Assembly (NCBI GenBank): GCA_963702925.1
Contig: OY969771.1
Location: 2,356,001 to 2,420,000 of the forward strand
DNA: 64,000 nucleotides
Origin: CAIKMD01 sp963702925
GTDB taxonomy: Bacteria > Pseudomonadota > Alphaproteobacteria > ATCC43930 > CGMCC-115725
Reading direction: 5' to 3'
This document shows positions 8,464 through 16,920 of the stretch, piece after piece. The notes under the pieces are model-generated. The model made no database searches and was not told the origin of the DNA. It worked only from the letters and a program-made list of their open reading frames with translations. The position numbers were made by a program, and so were the translations under genes. The stretch's first letter is position 1; each line of letters opens with the position of its first letter.

Positions 8464-9717
8464 TCAGAAACCCATCAAATCCCGATAGGCCTGCCAGAAA
8501 CCGCGCAGCGCGGTTTCGGTCGCGCGCACGCCGGGCGAGGCCTTGATGTCGCGCCCGCCCATTTCCATCACCGCGGCGGCGTCCTCGCCGGCGCCGGCGA
8601 TGCCGCGCTGAACATAGCCGCCGACCGAGCCGTCCTCCATCGAGACATAGCCCGCGGGGCCGATGAGATTGGATTGCAGCATGCGCATGCGGCGCAGCTC
8701 GGCATCGTCGTCCTTGTAGCCGAAGCAGGTCCAATGCAGCTCGGATTTTTCGAGCCCGAGCGGCACGGTTTGCCGGATCGCGAGCGTGTTGTAGATCTGC
8801 TGCGTGTTGCAGGTGGGAAAGATCGATTAAATCGCCACGGTGATTCCATCGTCGAATTCCTGCTCGCGCGTGAGGAAGGACGAATCGGCCAGGCCGACAT
8901 CCTCGATCACCGAGCGCAAACCTTTGCCCTCGTAGTTTTCCTTTTGGATGTCGCGCGACGCCGCCGAGTACAGCAGATTGTGCCAGCCATTGTGGCCGAG
9001 CGACACGCCACCGAGCATCGACAGGCGGTTCAATTTGAAGGTCGCGTAAAAGGCGTGGAGGATGGTCGCATGATAGGGATCGCGCGAATTCTCCATATAG
9101 AGCTTCCAGTTGTTGGGCAGAACCTGATGGTAATAGCCCAATACTTCGACCGGCCGGTTGAAGATGCGCCGCACATGCGCGGCCATATCGGGGCCGAGAT
9201 AGGTCTCGACGTCTTCGACTTCGTCGCTGAACGTGCCGAAGATCATGCCGGAGAAATTCTCGACGCGAAGCCGTTCGAGCCCGTGCTGCTTCATGTCGAA
9301 ATCTTGCGGCATGCCGCCGGCGCCGGCCAGGCCGCGCTGAAACGCGACCGAGGTCAGATCGCCCTGAAGATTATAGGTCCAGGCGTGATAGACGCAGGCG
9401 AATTGCTTGCGCTTGCCGCAAGGCTCGATACACAGCAGCGCGCCCTTATGGGCGCAGCGGTTGACCAGCGCGTTGATCGCGCCGCTCTCGTCGCGCACGA
9501 CGATGATCGGTGTCTCGCCGAGAAAGGTGGTGCGGTAATCGCCCGGTTCCGGCAGTTCGGCCTCGAGGCAAAGATAATGCCATGTCGGCCCGCGGAAAAT
9601 GCGCTCCTGCTCCAGGCGGTAGATGTCGGGGTCGTTCATGACCCGGTAAGGCGCGCGGGTCGCGCCTTCCTTGGGCCAATCGATCAGCGGCGCGGCGTTG
9701 GGGATGGTCGTTGTCAT
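8464..9717 (-). pseudogene. aromatic-ring-hydroxylating dioxygenase alpha subunit with in-frame TAA
   Basis: The first part (9717 to 8830, 296 residues) holds the Rieske motif CAH...CVYH (C-x-H and C-x2-H) and the mononuclear-iron motif ENSRDPYHATILH. TAA at 8827-8829 (codon 297) follows, and the same frame continues SIFPTCNTQQIYNTLAIRQ to the end at 8464, restoring a normal total of about 417 codons. The C-terminal part completes the catalytic domain and carries the WTCFGYKDDD motif. Relatives tend to have Gln or Leu at this point, so CAA to TAA is a likely single change (inference). ATG 9717 is used; upstream TTG 9729 is in frame. RsmB ends 33 bases upstream on the same strand. Confidence 0.8.
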
Positions 9718-9750
9718 GGGGGCGAGCAAGACATGGCCCGCCCGATCCTG

Positions 9751-11067
9751 TCAAGCGCGCACAAGTCGTGCGGCAAAAAATCCGTCGATCCCGTCTTTGT
9801 CGGCCAAGTGGCAGGGCAAGGTGCGAAGATCGCCCTCGGCGCTGACGCATTCGCGCAAGCCCCCGATCTCGGATGCGTCGATGGGAACGCGCTTCACGGG
9901 CGCGCCGCGCGCCAGCAGACGCTCGACCTGCTGCTTGCCTTCCTGCGGTTCGAGCGAGCAGGTGCAATAGACCAGCATGCCGCCGGGCGCGAGCATCTCG
10001 ATGGCGGCGGCCAGAAGCCGTTCTTGGACGCTGGCAAGACGGGTCACGTCGTCGGGCGTCTTCAAATGGGGTACGTCGGGATGACGGCGGATCGCGCCGG
10101 TGGCGGTGCAAGGCGCATCCAACAGAATGAAACGCACCGGCTGCGCCGGCCGCCAATGCATCGCGTCCGCGACGTGGGTTTCTGCCACAAGCTTCAAGCG
10201 CGCCAGATTGGTGTTAAGGCGCTCGACCCGGCGTGGCGAGCGGTCGAGCGCGATCACCTGCGCGCCGGAAGCGGCGAGCTGCGCGGTCTTGCCGCCCGGT
10301 GCGGCGCAAAGGTCGAGAACCATTTCACCGGCGATGTTGCCGAGCAGCTTGGCGGGCAGTGCTGCCGCCGCGTCCTGCACCCACCACGCGGCTTCGTGAT
10401 AGCCCGGCAGATTGGCGATCGCGCCACCGCCTTGGCGACGCAAGCTGCCGGTCGGCAACAGCGTCGCGTCGAGCCGCTCGCGCCACAGTTCGGGATCGGC
10501 GCGCACCGAGATGTCGAGCGGCGCCTCGTGAAGATGCGCGATCGCGATCGCGCGCGTCGTCGCTTCGCCATAGGCCTCGCACCAGTTGCGCCATAGCCAC
10601 GGCGGCACGTTGATGCGCGCTTCATCCTGCGCCGCGATCAGCGCGGTTCCTTCCTGGCTCAAGCGCCGCAATACGGCGTTGACCAAGCCTTTATAAGACA
10701 GGAAGCCACGCGCCTCGGCGAGATCGACCGTGGTTGCGACCGCGGCATGCGGCGGCGTGCGCAGAAACAACAGCTGCGCCAAACCCAAACGCAAAAGGTC
10801 TTGCGTTGCCGCGGCACGCGGCGGCAGGGGCTTCTCGAGACAATGCGCGATCATTGCATCGATCTGTCCCAGGCGCCGCAAAACCGTCGCAACGAGCAGA
10901 CGCGCAAAAGCGCGATCGCGTGCCGGCAATTCGGCCATCGCGCCAAGATCTTCGATGGCTTCGTCGAGCGGGTGCCGTTGGCGCAAGACGGCGCCGATCA
11001 GATCGAGCGCCGCGCTGCGAGCGGTGACAGTGCTAGCTATTCCTTGGGCCGGCGACAAACCCTGCAT
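9751..11067 (-). CDS. rsmB: 16S rRNA (cytosine-967) C5-methyltransferase RsmB
   Basis: A 438-residue SAM-dependent rRNA methyltransferase of the Fmu/RsmB family. An N-terminal NusB-like RNA-binding domain covers about 13-145. The C-terminal catalytic domain shows motif I LDLCAAPGGKT (251-261), motif IV DAPC with Cys320, and motif VI YCTCSLEP with catalytic Cys370. Length fits the family. In many alphaproteobacteria rsmB neighbours rpe and a heparinase-like gene; here those lie about 4 kb downstream, separated by the dioxygenase/GMC genes, which look like an insertion into that ancestral order (inference). Confidence 0.95.
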   Translation of the reverse strand: MQGLSPAQGIASTVTARSAALDLIGAVLRQRHPLDEAIEDLGAMAELPARDRAFARLLVATVLRRLGQIDAMIAHCLEKPLPPRAAATQDLLRLGLAQLLFLRTPPHAAVATTVDLAEARGFLSYKGLVNAVLRRLSQEGTALIAAQDEARINVPPWLWRNWCEAYGEATTRAIAIAHLHEAPLDISVRADPELWRERLDATLLPTGSLRRQGGGAIANLPGYHEAAWWVQDAAAALPAKLLGNIAGEMVLDLCAAPGGKTAQLAASGAQVIALDRSPRRVERLNTNLARLKLVAETHVADAMHWRPAQPVRFILLDAPCTATGAIRRHPDVPHLKTPDDVTRLASVQERLLAAAIEMLAPGGMLVYCTCSLEPQEGKQQVERLLARGAPVKRVPIDASEIGGLRECVSAEGDLRTLPCHLADKDGIDGFFAARLVRA

Positions 11068-11149
11068 CTGCTTAAGCTGGCGCTTCGCAATCAGGGCTTC
11101 AATAGCTAGAAACGGTTCTTAGTTTCGCCGAGAATTTGCCCTAGTTTTG

Positions 11150-11830
11150 TCACGTTGACTGGGTAATGGCGCGGTACCGCGTCAACAGCCGCGTGAAGCT
11201 TTCGACCAGCGCCGTTTCAATCTCGGGCTGCGCGGCAAGCCGCGACAAGGCGAGCGCCGCCGCTTCGAGCGTCGACAAGCCTTCGCGCCTTGGCTCGCGG
11301 CGCAGATGGCCGTAGCGCGAGCGCTGCTTGGGATTGAGCACCAGCCGGCGGCATTTGAGCACCCAGGGATTGCGCCACCACAAGGTTTTGGCCTGGCTCC
11401 AGCTGCCGTCGAGCAAGACGATGCCCTCGATGCCTTTCAGCACGCGATCTTGGTCGTCGAGCGGCGCTCCCTTGGCATCGACCGCGACGACCTCGCGCTC
11501 CGGCGGCAGAGAAGAAGCGTCGGCGGAGCCGAGATGCAGCACGGCCCAGCGTTTCGGATCAACCGGCCGGCCCAACGCTTTCGCCAGGCTCGGCCAGCTG
11601 AGGCCCACTTTCAACGTCGCGTGCTTGAGATGGAGCACGGTGAGACGGGCCGTGCCGAGCTCGCGGTCCTGCTCTTGCGGGTGTTGCAGGATCAGCAACG
11701 CGACACGATTGGCGAGCGGCGCGATGCCTTGGCAGACGCAGAGCGACGCCGGCTTGCCGCACCGGGGACAATCGGGCGGGGTCGACTCGCCTGGGTCGGG
11801 TTTTGCGATATCTTGTGGTGAAGAATTCAT
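11150..11830 (-). CDS. DTW domain-containing protein (TapT-like tRNA-uridine aminocarboxypropyltransferase)
   Basis: About 226 residues. The N-terminus has a zinc-ribbon-like CPRCGKPASLCVC stretch near 19-31, followed by ILQHPQE. The DTW-domain core appears as LLDGSWSQAKTLWW (a D-x-[ST]-W variant), then LVLNPKQRSRYGHLRREPRREGLSTLEA. DTW proteins such as E. coli TapT transfer the aminocarboxypropyl group from SAM to tRNA uridine (acp3U); the RREP-x-x-x-GLSTLEA block is shared. ATG 11830 is preferred to the in-frame TTG 11851. It is divergent from the SDHAF4-like mini-gene. Confidence 0.85.
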   Translation of the reverse strand: MNSSPQDIAKPDPGESTPPDCPRCGKPASLCVCQGIAPLANRVALLILQHPQEQDRELGTARLTVLHLKHATLKVGLSWPSLAKALGRPVDPKRWAVLHLGSADASSLPPEREVVAVDAKGAPLDDQDRVLKGIEGIVLLDGSWSQAKTLWWRNPWVLKCRRLVLNPKQRSRYGHLRREPRREGLSTLEAAALALSRLAAQPEIETALVESFTRLLTRYRAITQST

Positions 11831-11893
11831 CAACGGTCTATAGGGGCGCAACAGGCTCTTGGCAAAGCGCTCGGCGCGGCGTCAAATAGGCGC

Positions 11894-12049
11894 ATGACAA
11901 AGCCCGAGACCACACCCGCTCCCGAATCCGAAACTGTCGAGCCCAAGCCCGAGGATCAAAAGCCGCCGCGCGAAATCGGCGGTCCGGCCGGTCCCGAGCC
12001 GACACGCTATGGCGATTGGGAGACCAATGGCCGCTGCACGGATTTTTGA
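11894..12049 (+). CDS. DUF1674 / SDHAF4-like small protein
   Basis: A 51-residue ORF starting at ATG 11894. The C-terminal half carries the DUF1674 signature EIGGPAGPEPTRYGDWETNG followed by RCTDF at the very end. Eukaryotic SDHAF4 proteins with this signature assist succinate dehydrogenase assembly, and bacterial DUF1674 members are widespread in alphaproteobacteria. The N-terminal half is a low-complexity acidic/proline stretch (repeats of Pro, Glu, Lys). It ends with TGA 25 bases before the SDR start. The bacterial function remains inferred from the mitochondrial homologue. Confidence 0.85.
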   Translation: MTKPETTPAPESETVEPKPEDQKPPREIGGPAGPEPTRYGDWETNGRCTDF

Positions 12050-12073
12050 GCGGCGGAAACGAGCGCGCAGCAC

Positions 12074-12781
12074 ATGGCCATCGATTTCAGCGATCGTCAC
12101 GTCGTTATCACAGGCGGAACCGGTGCGCTCGGATCGGCGGTCGTCGGTGAATTGCTGGCGGGCGGCGCCGTGTGTCACGTTCCTTATTTCATCGAAGGCG
12201 AAGAAAAAAAGTTTCCCCACCGCGATCATCCGCGGGTGAAGCTCGTCGCCGGCAACATCGCGTCGCAAGCCGTGGTGGCGCGCATCTATGAATCCGTGCC
12301 GAAGCTATGGGCATCGATTCATCTCGCCGGCGGCTTTACCGCCCGTCCGGTCGCGGAAACCGATGAGAATGAGTTGGTGAGCATGTTGCGCACCAACCTC
12401 GTCACCTGTTTTCTGTGCTGTTCGGCCGCCGTGCGCAGCATCCGTCGCAATGGCGGGGGCGGCGGGCGCATCGTGAACGTGTCGGCGCGGCCGGCGCTCG
12501 AACCGCGCCTCGGCGCGGGCGCGGCGGCTTATACGGTCAGCAAGGCCGGCGTGGCCGCGCTGACCCAAACTCTGGCTGCCGAAGTGCTCGGCGAAGGCAT
12601 TCTCGTCAACGCGGTTGCGCCGTCGGTCATCGACACGCCGGCGAACCGCATGGCCATGCCGAAAGCCGTGTTCGAGACTTGGCCGAAGGTCGGTGAAGTC
12701 GCCACTGTGATCTGCCGTCTCGCTTCGGCGGAAAACCGCATTACCAGCGGCGCGATCGTCCCGCTTTACGGCCGGGCCTGA
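12074..12781 (+). CDS. SDR family oxidoreductase
   Basis: A 235-residue classical short-chain dehydrogenase/reductase. The NAD(P)-binding loop TGGTGALG lies near residues 14-21, NVSA with the catalytic Ser region near 137, and the active-site YTVSK (YxxxK) near 156-160, then NAVAPSVIDTP. The NNAG-type motif is replaced by LAGG near 84. The substrate is not deducible. It follows the DUF1674 gene by 25 bases, probably co-transcribed, and ends just before a bidirectional terminator. Confidence 0.9.
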   Translation: MAIDFSDRHVVITGGTGALGSAVVGELLAGGAVCHVPYFIEGEEKKFPHRDHPRVKLVAGNIASQAVVARIYESVPKLWASIHLAGGFTARPVAETDENELVSMLRTNLVTCFLCCSAAVRSIRRNGGGGGRIVNVSARPALEPRLGAGAAAYTVSKAGVAALTQTLAAEVLGEGILVNAVAPSVIDTPANRMAMPKAVFETWPKVGEVATVICRLASAENRITSGAIVPLYGRA

Positions 12782-12797
12782 TGGAATTTCCGATCTG

Positions 12798-12840
12798 AAA
12801 AAAGAAAAGGACCCGGCAGCGTTTGCTTCCGGGTCCTTTG
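12798..12840. terminator. bidirectional intrinsic terminator
   Basis: A GC-rich stem pairs GGACCCGG (12809-12816) with CCGGGTCC (12829-12836) around a 12-base loop. It is followed by TTT on the plus strand and preceded by an A-rich run (12798-12808), which gives a U-tract on the minus strand. It sits between the convergent SDR and Bax-inhibitor-1 genes and should stop both. Confidence 0.85.
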
Positions 12841-12859
12841 CGCGTAGCCTCGCCGCCAT

Positions 12860-13582
12860 TTAGTCGCGGCGATTGCCCATCAGCTGCATCAGCATGATGA
12901 AGAGGTTGATGAAGTCGAGATAGAGCCGAAGCGCGCCCATCACCGCCTTTTTGCCGGCAATCTCGTTGCCATCGCCTTCCCAATACATCTCTTTGATTTG
13001 CTGCGTGTCCCACGCGGCCAGTCCGGTGAAGACGATCACGCCAACCACCGAGATCGCGAATTGGACCGCGGGCGAGCCGAGGAAGATGTTGACTACCGAG
13101 GCGAGCACGACGCCGATCAGCCCCATGAACAGGAACGAGCCGAATTTCGTCAGGTCGCTCTTGGTGGTGTAGCCATAAAGGCTCATCGCCAGGAAGGTCG
13201 CCGCCGTGACGAAGAACACCTGCGCGATGCTTGTCCCGGTATAGACGAGGAAAATATAGGACAGCGAGAGACCGACCAAGGCCGCGTAAGCCCAGAAGGT
13301 CGCTTGCGCCGCGCCGAGGCTCATTTTCTGAATGCGGAAGCTCAGCAACATAACCAGCCCCAGCGGCGCGAAGACGACCAGCCAGATCAGCGGCGTGCGC
13401 GCGATCTGCTCGTAAAAGCCGCTCGCCGCGGCGAAATAAGCGACCACGCCGGTGATCGCCAAGCCGCCCGCCATGTAATTGTAGACGCGCAGCATGTAAT
13501 TGCGCAGGCCGACATCGATGCCGACTTGCGGGATCGCCGTATTGGCACTGGCCGACCAGCGATTGTTTGAATCGTAAGACAT
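12860..13582 (-). CDS. Bax inhibitor-1/YccA family membrane protein
   Basis: A 240-residue integral membrane protein with about seven hydrophobic segments and the BI-1 (UPF0005/TMBIM) pattern: an N-terminal cytosolic stretch, GLRNYMLRVYNYMAGGLAITG entering the first helix, a middle GYTTKSDLTKFGSFLFMGLIG segment, and C-terminal TGLAAWDTQQIKEMY followed by ALRLYLDFINLF. The family is linked to calcium leak and membrane-protein quality control; the bacterial role is uncertain. ATG 13582 is chosen because GGGGG lies just upstream. It is divergent from the GMC gene at 13750. Confidence 0.94.
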   Translation of the reverse strand: MSYDSNNRWSASANTAIPQVGIDVGLRNYMLRVYNYMAGGLAITGVVAYFAAASGFYEQIARTPLIWLVVFAPLGLVMLLSFRIQKMSLGAAQATFWAYAALVGLSLSYIFLVYTGTSIAQVFFVTAATFLAMSLYGYTTKSDLTKFGSFLFMGLIGVVLASVVNIFLGSPAVQFAISVVGVIVFTGLAAWDTQQIKEMYWEGDGNEIAGKKAVMGALRLYLDFINLFIMLMQLMGNRRD

Positions 13583-13749
13583 AAGACCCCCGTAAAGCTC
13601 TGTCGAAGGGTGCAAGATGGCCAAGATATTGGCAGGTTCAGGGCCGAATTCAATCCCATACGGAGCGTGCCGCCCGGGCGCCCGGTCATGGACAGGCGCC
13701 GATTCTTTGGCCACCATGCCGAGATAACAACGATTTAATGGGAGGAACG

Positions 13750-15387
13750 ATGCCGGGCACCCGCTTCGACTATGTGATCGTTGGCGCCGGCTCGGCCGGC
13801 TGCACCCTCGCCCACCGGTTAACCGAGGATCCGGCCGTCCGCGTGCTCGTGCTCGAAGCCGGCAGCTGGGACAAGGATTTCTGGCTCCACATTCCGCTCG
13901 CTTGGGGGCGCAACGTGCTGCAGCGCCGTAAGGATTGGATGTACTGGTCCGAGCCCGAACCGGGCACAGCGAGCCGCCGCATCCCGGTCAATCGCGGAAA
14001 GGTGATCGGCGGTTCGTCCTCGATCAACGGTCTCGCTTATGTGCGTGGCCATCGTGGCGATTACGATCGCTGGGCGGCTTCGGGCTTGAGCCAATGGTCT
14101 TACGCCCATGTCCTGCCCTATTTCCGCCGCTCGGAAAACTGGGAAGGCGGCTCCTCCGCCTATCGCGGCGGCGACGGGCCGCTCGGCACGATCTTTCCTA
14201 AATCGGATGATCCGATCAATGACGCGATCATCGAAGCCGGCAAGCTCGCCGGCTTTCCCTTCACCGAGGATTATAACGGCGCGCAGCAGGAAGGTTTCTG
14301 CCACAGCCAATCGACCATCAAGGACGGCAGGCGGTGCAGCGCCGCCGTGGCTTATCTTCATCCGGCGTTGGCGCGCGGCAACAATCTAAGCGTCGAGGTC
14401 GAGGCCTTGGCGACGCGCATCTTGTTCGAGGGCGCGCGTGCCGTCGGCATCGAATACGAGCAGCGCGGCGAGACCAAGATCGCGCGCGCCGAGCGCGAAG
14501 TCATTCTGGCGGGCGGCGCGATCAACTCGCCGCAGCTCCTGATGGTGTCGGGCATCGGCGATGCGGAGGCGCTGCGCCGCCACGGCATCGCGGTAAAGCT
14601 GCACCAGCCCCATATCGGCCAGAATCTGCAAGATCATATGGGCGCGTCGGTCGATGCGATCCGCACCGTGCCGGGGCCGCTGCAGAAAGCCTTGCGGCTC
14701 GACCGTATCGCCTTTCATCTGGCGCGCGCGCATTTCTTCGGCGCCGGGCTTGCGGCCAGCGTGCCCAACAATGTGCAGGCCTATCTGAAAAGCGATCCGT
14801 CGGAAAAGCTTCCCGATGTCCAGTTTCTCTTTCGCGTCGCACCGCTCAACGCGGCGCCCTATCTGCCGCCCTTCAGGCCCGCTTTCATCGACGGTTACGG
14901 CTGCCGCGCGGTGGTGCTGCGGCCGGAAAGCCGCGGCAAGCTCGCACTGGCCGCGGCCGATCCGCGTGCACCGATCCGCATCGAGCCCAATTTCTTTTCG
15001 CGCGACAAGGATTTGAAAGTGATCCGCGACGGCATGCGCATGGCGCGCGACGTGTTGGCGCAAGCGCCGCTGCAACGTTTTGGCGGAGTCGAATCGGTGC
15101 CGGGCAAGGACAAGACCAGCGATGCCGAATTCAATGAGTATATCCGCGCAACCGCCACCACGGTCTATCATCCGCTCGGGACGTGCAAGATGGGCGGCGA
15201 GCGCGACGAGAGCGCGGTGGTCGATCCCGAGCTGAAGCTCAAGGGGATCGACGGCCTGCGGGTTGTCGACGCGTCGGTGATGCCCGATCTTGTCGGCGGC
15301 AACATCAACGCGCCCGTGATCATGATCGCCGAAAAGGCGGCCGACATGATCATGGGCCGCCAGCCGCTTGCACCGGTGAACGTTTGA
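13750..15387 (+). CDS. GMC family oxidoreductase (choline/alcohol dehydrogenase-like)
   Basis: A 545-residue FAD-dependent GMC enzyme of the BetA/AlkJ type, oxidising alcohols to aldehydes. The ADP-binding loop GAGSAGC lies near residues 12-18, the PS00623 region at GKVIGGSSSINGLAYVRG, and the second GMC signature GGAINSPQLLMVSGIG. The catalytic His sits in YHPLGTCKMG, with NINAP near the C-terminus supplying the Asn. ATG 13750 follows GGAGGA and is preferred over ATG 13738. The following ArsR gene has its own promoter, so this gene is probably a separate unit. The substrate is unknown. Confidence 0.92.
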   Translation: MPGTRFDYVIVGAGSAGCTLAHRLTEDPAVRVLVLEAGSWDKDFWLHIPLAWGRNVLQRRKDWMYWSEPEPGTASRRIPVNRGKVIGGSSSINGLAYVRGHRGDYDRWAASGLSQWSYAHVLPYFRRSENWEGGSSAYRGGDGPLGTIFPKSDDPINDAIIEAGKLAGFPFTEDYNGAQQEGFCHSQSTIKDGRRCSAAVAYLHPALARGNNLSVEVEALATRILFEGARAVGIEYEQRGETKIARAEREVILAGGAINSPQLLMVSGIGDAEALRRHGIAVKLHQPHIGQNLQDHMGASVDAIRTVPGPLQKALRLDRIAFHLARAHFFGAGLAASVPNNVQAYLKSDPSEKLPDVQFLFRVAPLNAAPYLPPFRPAFIDGYGCRAVVLRPESRGKLALAAADPRAPIRIEPNFFSRDKDLKVIRDGMRMARDVLAQAPLQRFGGVESVPGKDKTSDAEFNEYIRATATTVYHPLGTCKMGGERDESAVVDPELKLKGIDGLRVVDASVMPDLVGGNINAPVIMIAEKAADMIMGRQPLAPVNV

Positions 15388-15397
15388 CACGCAACGC

Positions 15398-15441
15398 TTG
15401 ACATGATTTAACGTCCCTGTTATTTAACTAGTAAGTTAAAT
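15398..15441 (+). promoter_or_regulatory. promoter with palindromic ArsR-type operator
   Basis: TTGACA (15398-15403) and TATTTA (15421-15426) are spaced by 17 bases, a canonical sigma-70 arrangement. A perfect inverted repeat ATTTAACT-AGTA-AGTTAAAT (15422-15441) overlaps the -10 element. It lies 15 bases before the ArsR-family start, so autorepression is the simplest reading (inference). Confidence 0.75.
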
Positions 15442-15456
15442 TGAAGGGAGCTGCCA

Positions 15457-15807
15457 GTGTCCCCTCCGCGCAGGCCAAGTCTCGAAGGCGTCTTCGGCGC
15501 GCTTGCCGATCCGACGCGGCGCGCGATCGTCGAGCGGCTGCTCGCGCGCGGCGAGCTGTCGGTGGGCGATGTCGCCGCGCCTTTCGCGATCAGCATGCCG
15601 GCGATCTCGCGCCATTTGCGGGTTTTGGAAGAGGCCGGGCTGATCGAGCGCCGGGTCGAGCGGCAATGGCGTTTCGTCCGCGCGCGGCCCGAAGCGCTCG
15701 ATCTCGCGCAATCCTGGATCACGCGGCAGCGCGCGCATTGGAACGCGGCTTTGGACCGGCTCGAAACCGCGCTGGCGGCCGAGACACCGAAGAGGAGGAA
15801 GATGTGA
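15457..15807 (+). CDS. ArsR/SmtB family winged-helix regulator
   Basis: A 116-residue HTH_20/ArsR regulator starting at GTG 15457 after AGGGAG. The wHTH covers about 10-85, with LADPTRRAIVERLLARGELSV, the recognition helix SMPAISRHLRVLEEAGLI, and a wing VERQWRFVRARPEAL. No metal-binding Cys cluster is present. This subclass (ArsR fused in operon with AHSA1/SRPBCC genes) is common in soil bacteria and is usually a repressor of its own operon. Its last codon ATG-TGA overlaps the GTG start of the SRPBCC gene. Confidence 0.93.
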   Translation: MSPPRRPSLEGVFGALADPTRRAIVERLLARGELSVGDVAAPFAISMPAISRHLRVLEEAGLIERRVERQWRFVRARPEALDLAQSWITRQRAHWNAALDRLETALAAETPKRRKM

Positions 15808-16238
15808 GCGACACCGAATTGCGGCTTGAACGGCTGATCGCAGCGCCGCCCGACCGTGTTTTCGCTCAATGGGTGGAGCCCGCGCTTCTGGTCAAATGGT
15901 GGGGACCGGAAGGTTACGACGTTCCCGCCCATTCGCTCGACGTTCGCGCAGACGGAAAATGGCGCACGACGATGCGCTCGCCCGAGGGCAAGCTGTTCAT
16001 CGTCAGCGGCGTCTATCGCAAGATCGAGCCGCCGCGGCTGCTCGTCTTCACCTGGGCTTGGGAAAACGAAAGCGGCGCGCCCGGCGAGGAAACCGAAGTC
16101 AGCGTCGCCTTCGCGCCGGCGCCCGGCGGCACGAAGCTTACCCTGTCGCAAAAAACCTTCGCGACCGTCGAGACGCGCGACCGGCACGCGCAGGGCTGGA
16201 ATTCGAGCCTCGAATGTCTCGCGCAACAATTTCGCTGA
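15804..16238 (+). CDS. SRPBCC (AHSA1-like) domain protein
   Basis: A 144-residue START/Bet v1-like protein of the activator-of-Hsp90 C-terminal type. It starts at GTG 15804, overlapping the regulator stop, with AGGAGG ten bases upstream. Family marks are ERLIAAPPDRVFAQWVEPALL, WWGPEGY, and a C-terminal GWNSSLECLAQ helix. These proteins bind hydrophobic ligands. Its tight coupling to the ArsR gene is the recurrent family arrangement, suggesting a ligand-handling or toxin-response role. The ligand is not known. Confidence 0.92.
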   Translation: MSDTELRLERLIAAPPDRVFAQWVEPALLVKWWGPEGYDVPAHSLDVRADGKWRTTMRSPEGKLFIVSGVYRKIEPPRLLVFTWAWENESGAPGEETEVSVAFAPAPGGTKLTLSQKTFATVETRDRHAQGWNSSLECLAQQFR

Positions 16239-16253
16239 AAGAGGAGCAAGCCC

Positions 16254-16892
16254 ATGGCCAAAGTCGAACTCATCGGTCTTCCCGCTTCCACCTATACGCG
16301 GGTCGCGCGCATGGCGTGCGAGGAAAAAGGCGTGCCTTACGAATTGATAACCGCCATGCCGCATGCGCCGGAGGTCTCGGCCATTCATCCCTTCGGCAAG
16401 ATCCCGGTCATGCGTTACGGCGATTTCACGCTCGGCGAATCGAAGGCGATCGCGACTTATCTCGACCGCGCCTTTGACGGGCCCGCGCTCTTCCCCAGCG
16501 ATCCGCGCGACCTTGCGCTGGCTGAGGAATGGGTTTCGCTCGTTAACACCGTGATGGATCAGACGATGATCCGCACCTACCTCTTCGCCTATGTTTTTCC
16601 GAAGACGGCGGATCACAAGCCCGATCGCGCCGCGATCGATGGCGTGGCGGCGGCGTTGCGCGCGCAGATCGAGCTGCTCGACAAGGCGATCGCCAAGACC
16701 GGATACCTTGCCGGCAAGCAATTCAGTTTTGCCGACATCAATCTGATGCCGATCCTGTTCTATGTCCGGCAATTTCCCGAAGGCGGCGAGGCGATTGCCG
16801 CGGCAAGCCATCTCGCCGCATATTACGAGCGTAACGCGGCACGGCCGGCCTTCAAGAACACGATGCCGCCGCCGCCGCCATCGTCGCGTTGA
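16254..16892 (+). CDS. glutathione S-transferase family protein
   Basis: A 212-residue GST. The thioredoxin-like domain begins KVELIGLPASTYTRVARMAC, continues with IPVMRYGDFTLGESKAIATYLD (KIPVM cis-Pro, ESKAI glutathione contact), and the helical domain has FSFADINLMPILFYV. The C-terminus ends in a proline run. It follows the SRPBCC gene by 15 bases after GAGGAG, so belongs to the ArsR-led operon. Likely a detoxifying transferase or isomerase of unknown substrate. Confidence 0.92.
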   Translation: MAKVELIGLPASTYTRVARMACEEKGVPYELITAMPHAPEVSAIHPFGKIPVMRYGDFTLGESKAIATYLDRAFDGPALFPSDPRDLALAEEWVSLVNTVMDQTMIRTYLFAYVFPKTADHKPDRAAIDGVAAALRAQIELLDKAIAKTGYLAGKQFSFADINLMPILFYVRQFPEGGEAIAAASHLAAYYERNAARPAFKNTMPPPPPSSR

Positions 16893-16920
16893 TCGCGTTG
16901 CATCGAACGGAGCCGGACAC

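Noticed and set aside
8149..10596. 815-codon open frame on the plus strand opposite the dioxygenase and rsmB genes
   Set aside because: It is an antisense frame over well-supported minus-strand genes; GC-rich codon bias creates such shadows, and its translation has no domain.
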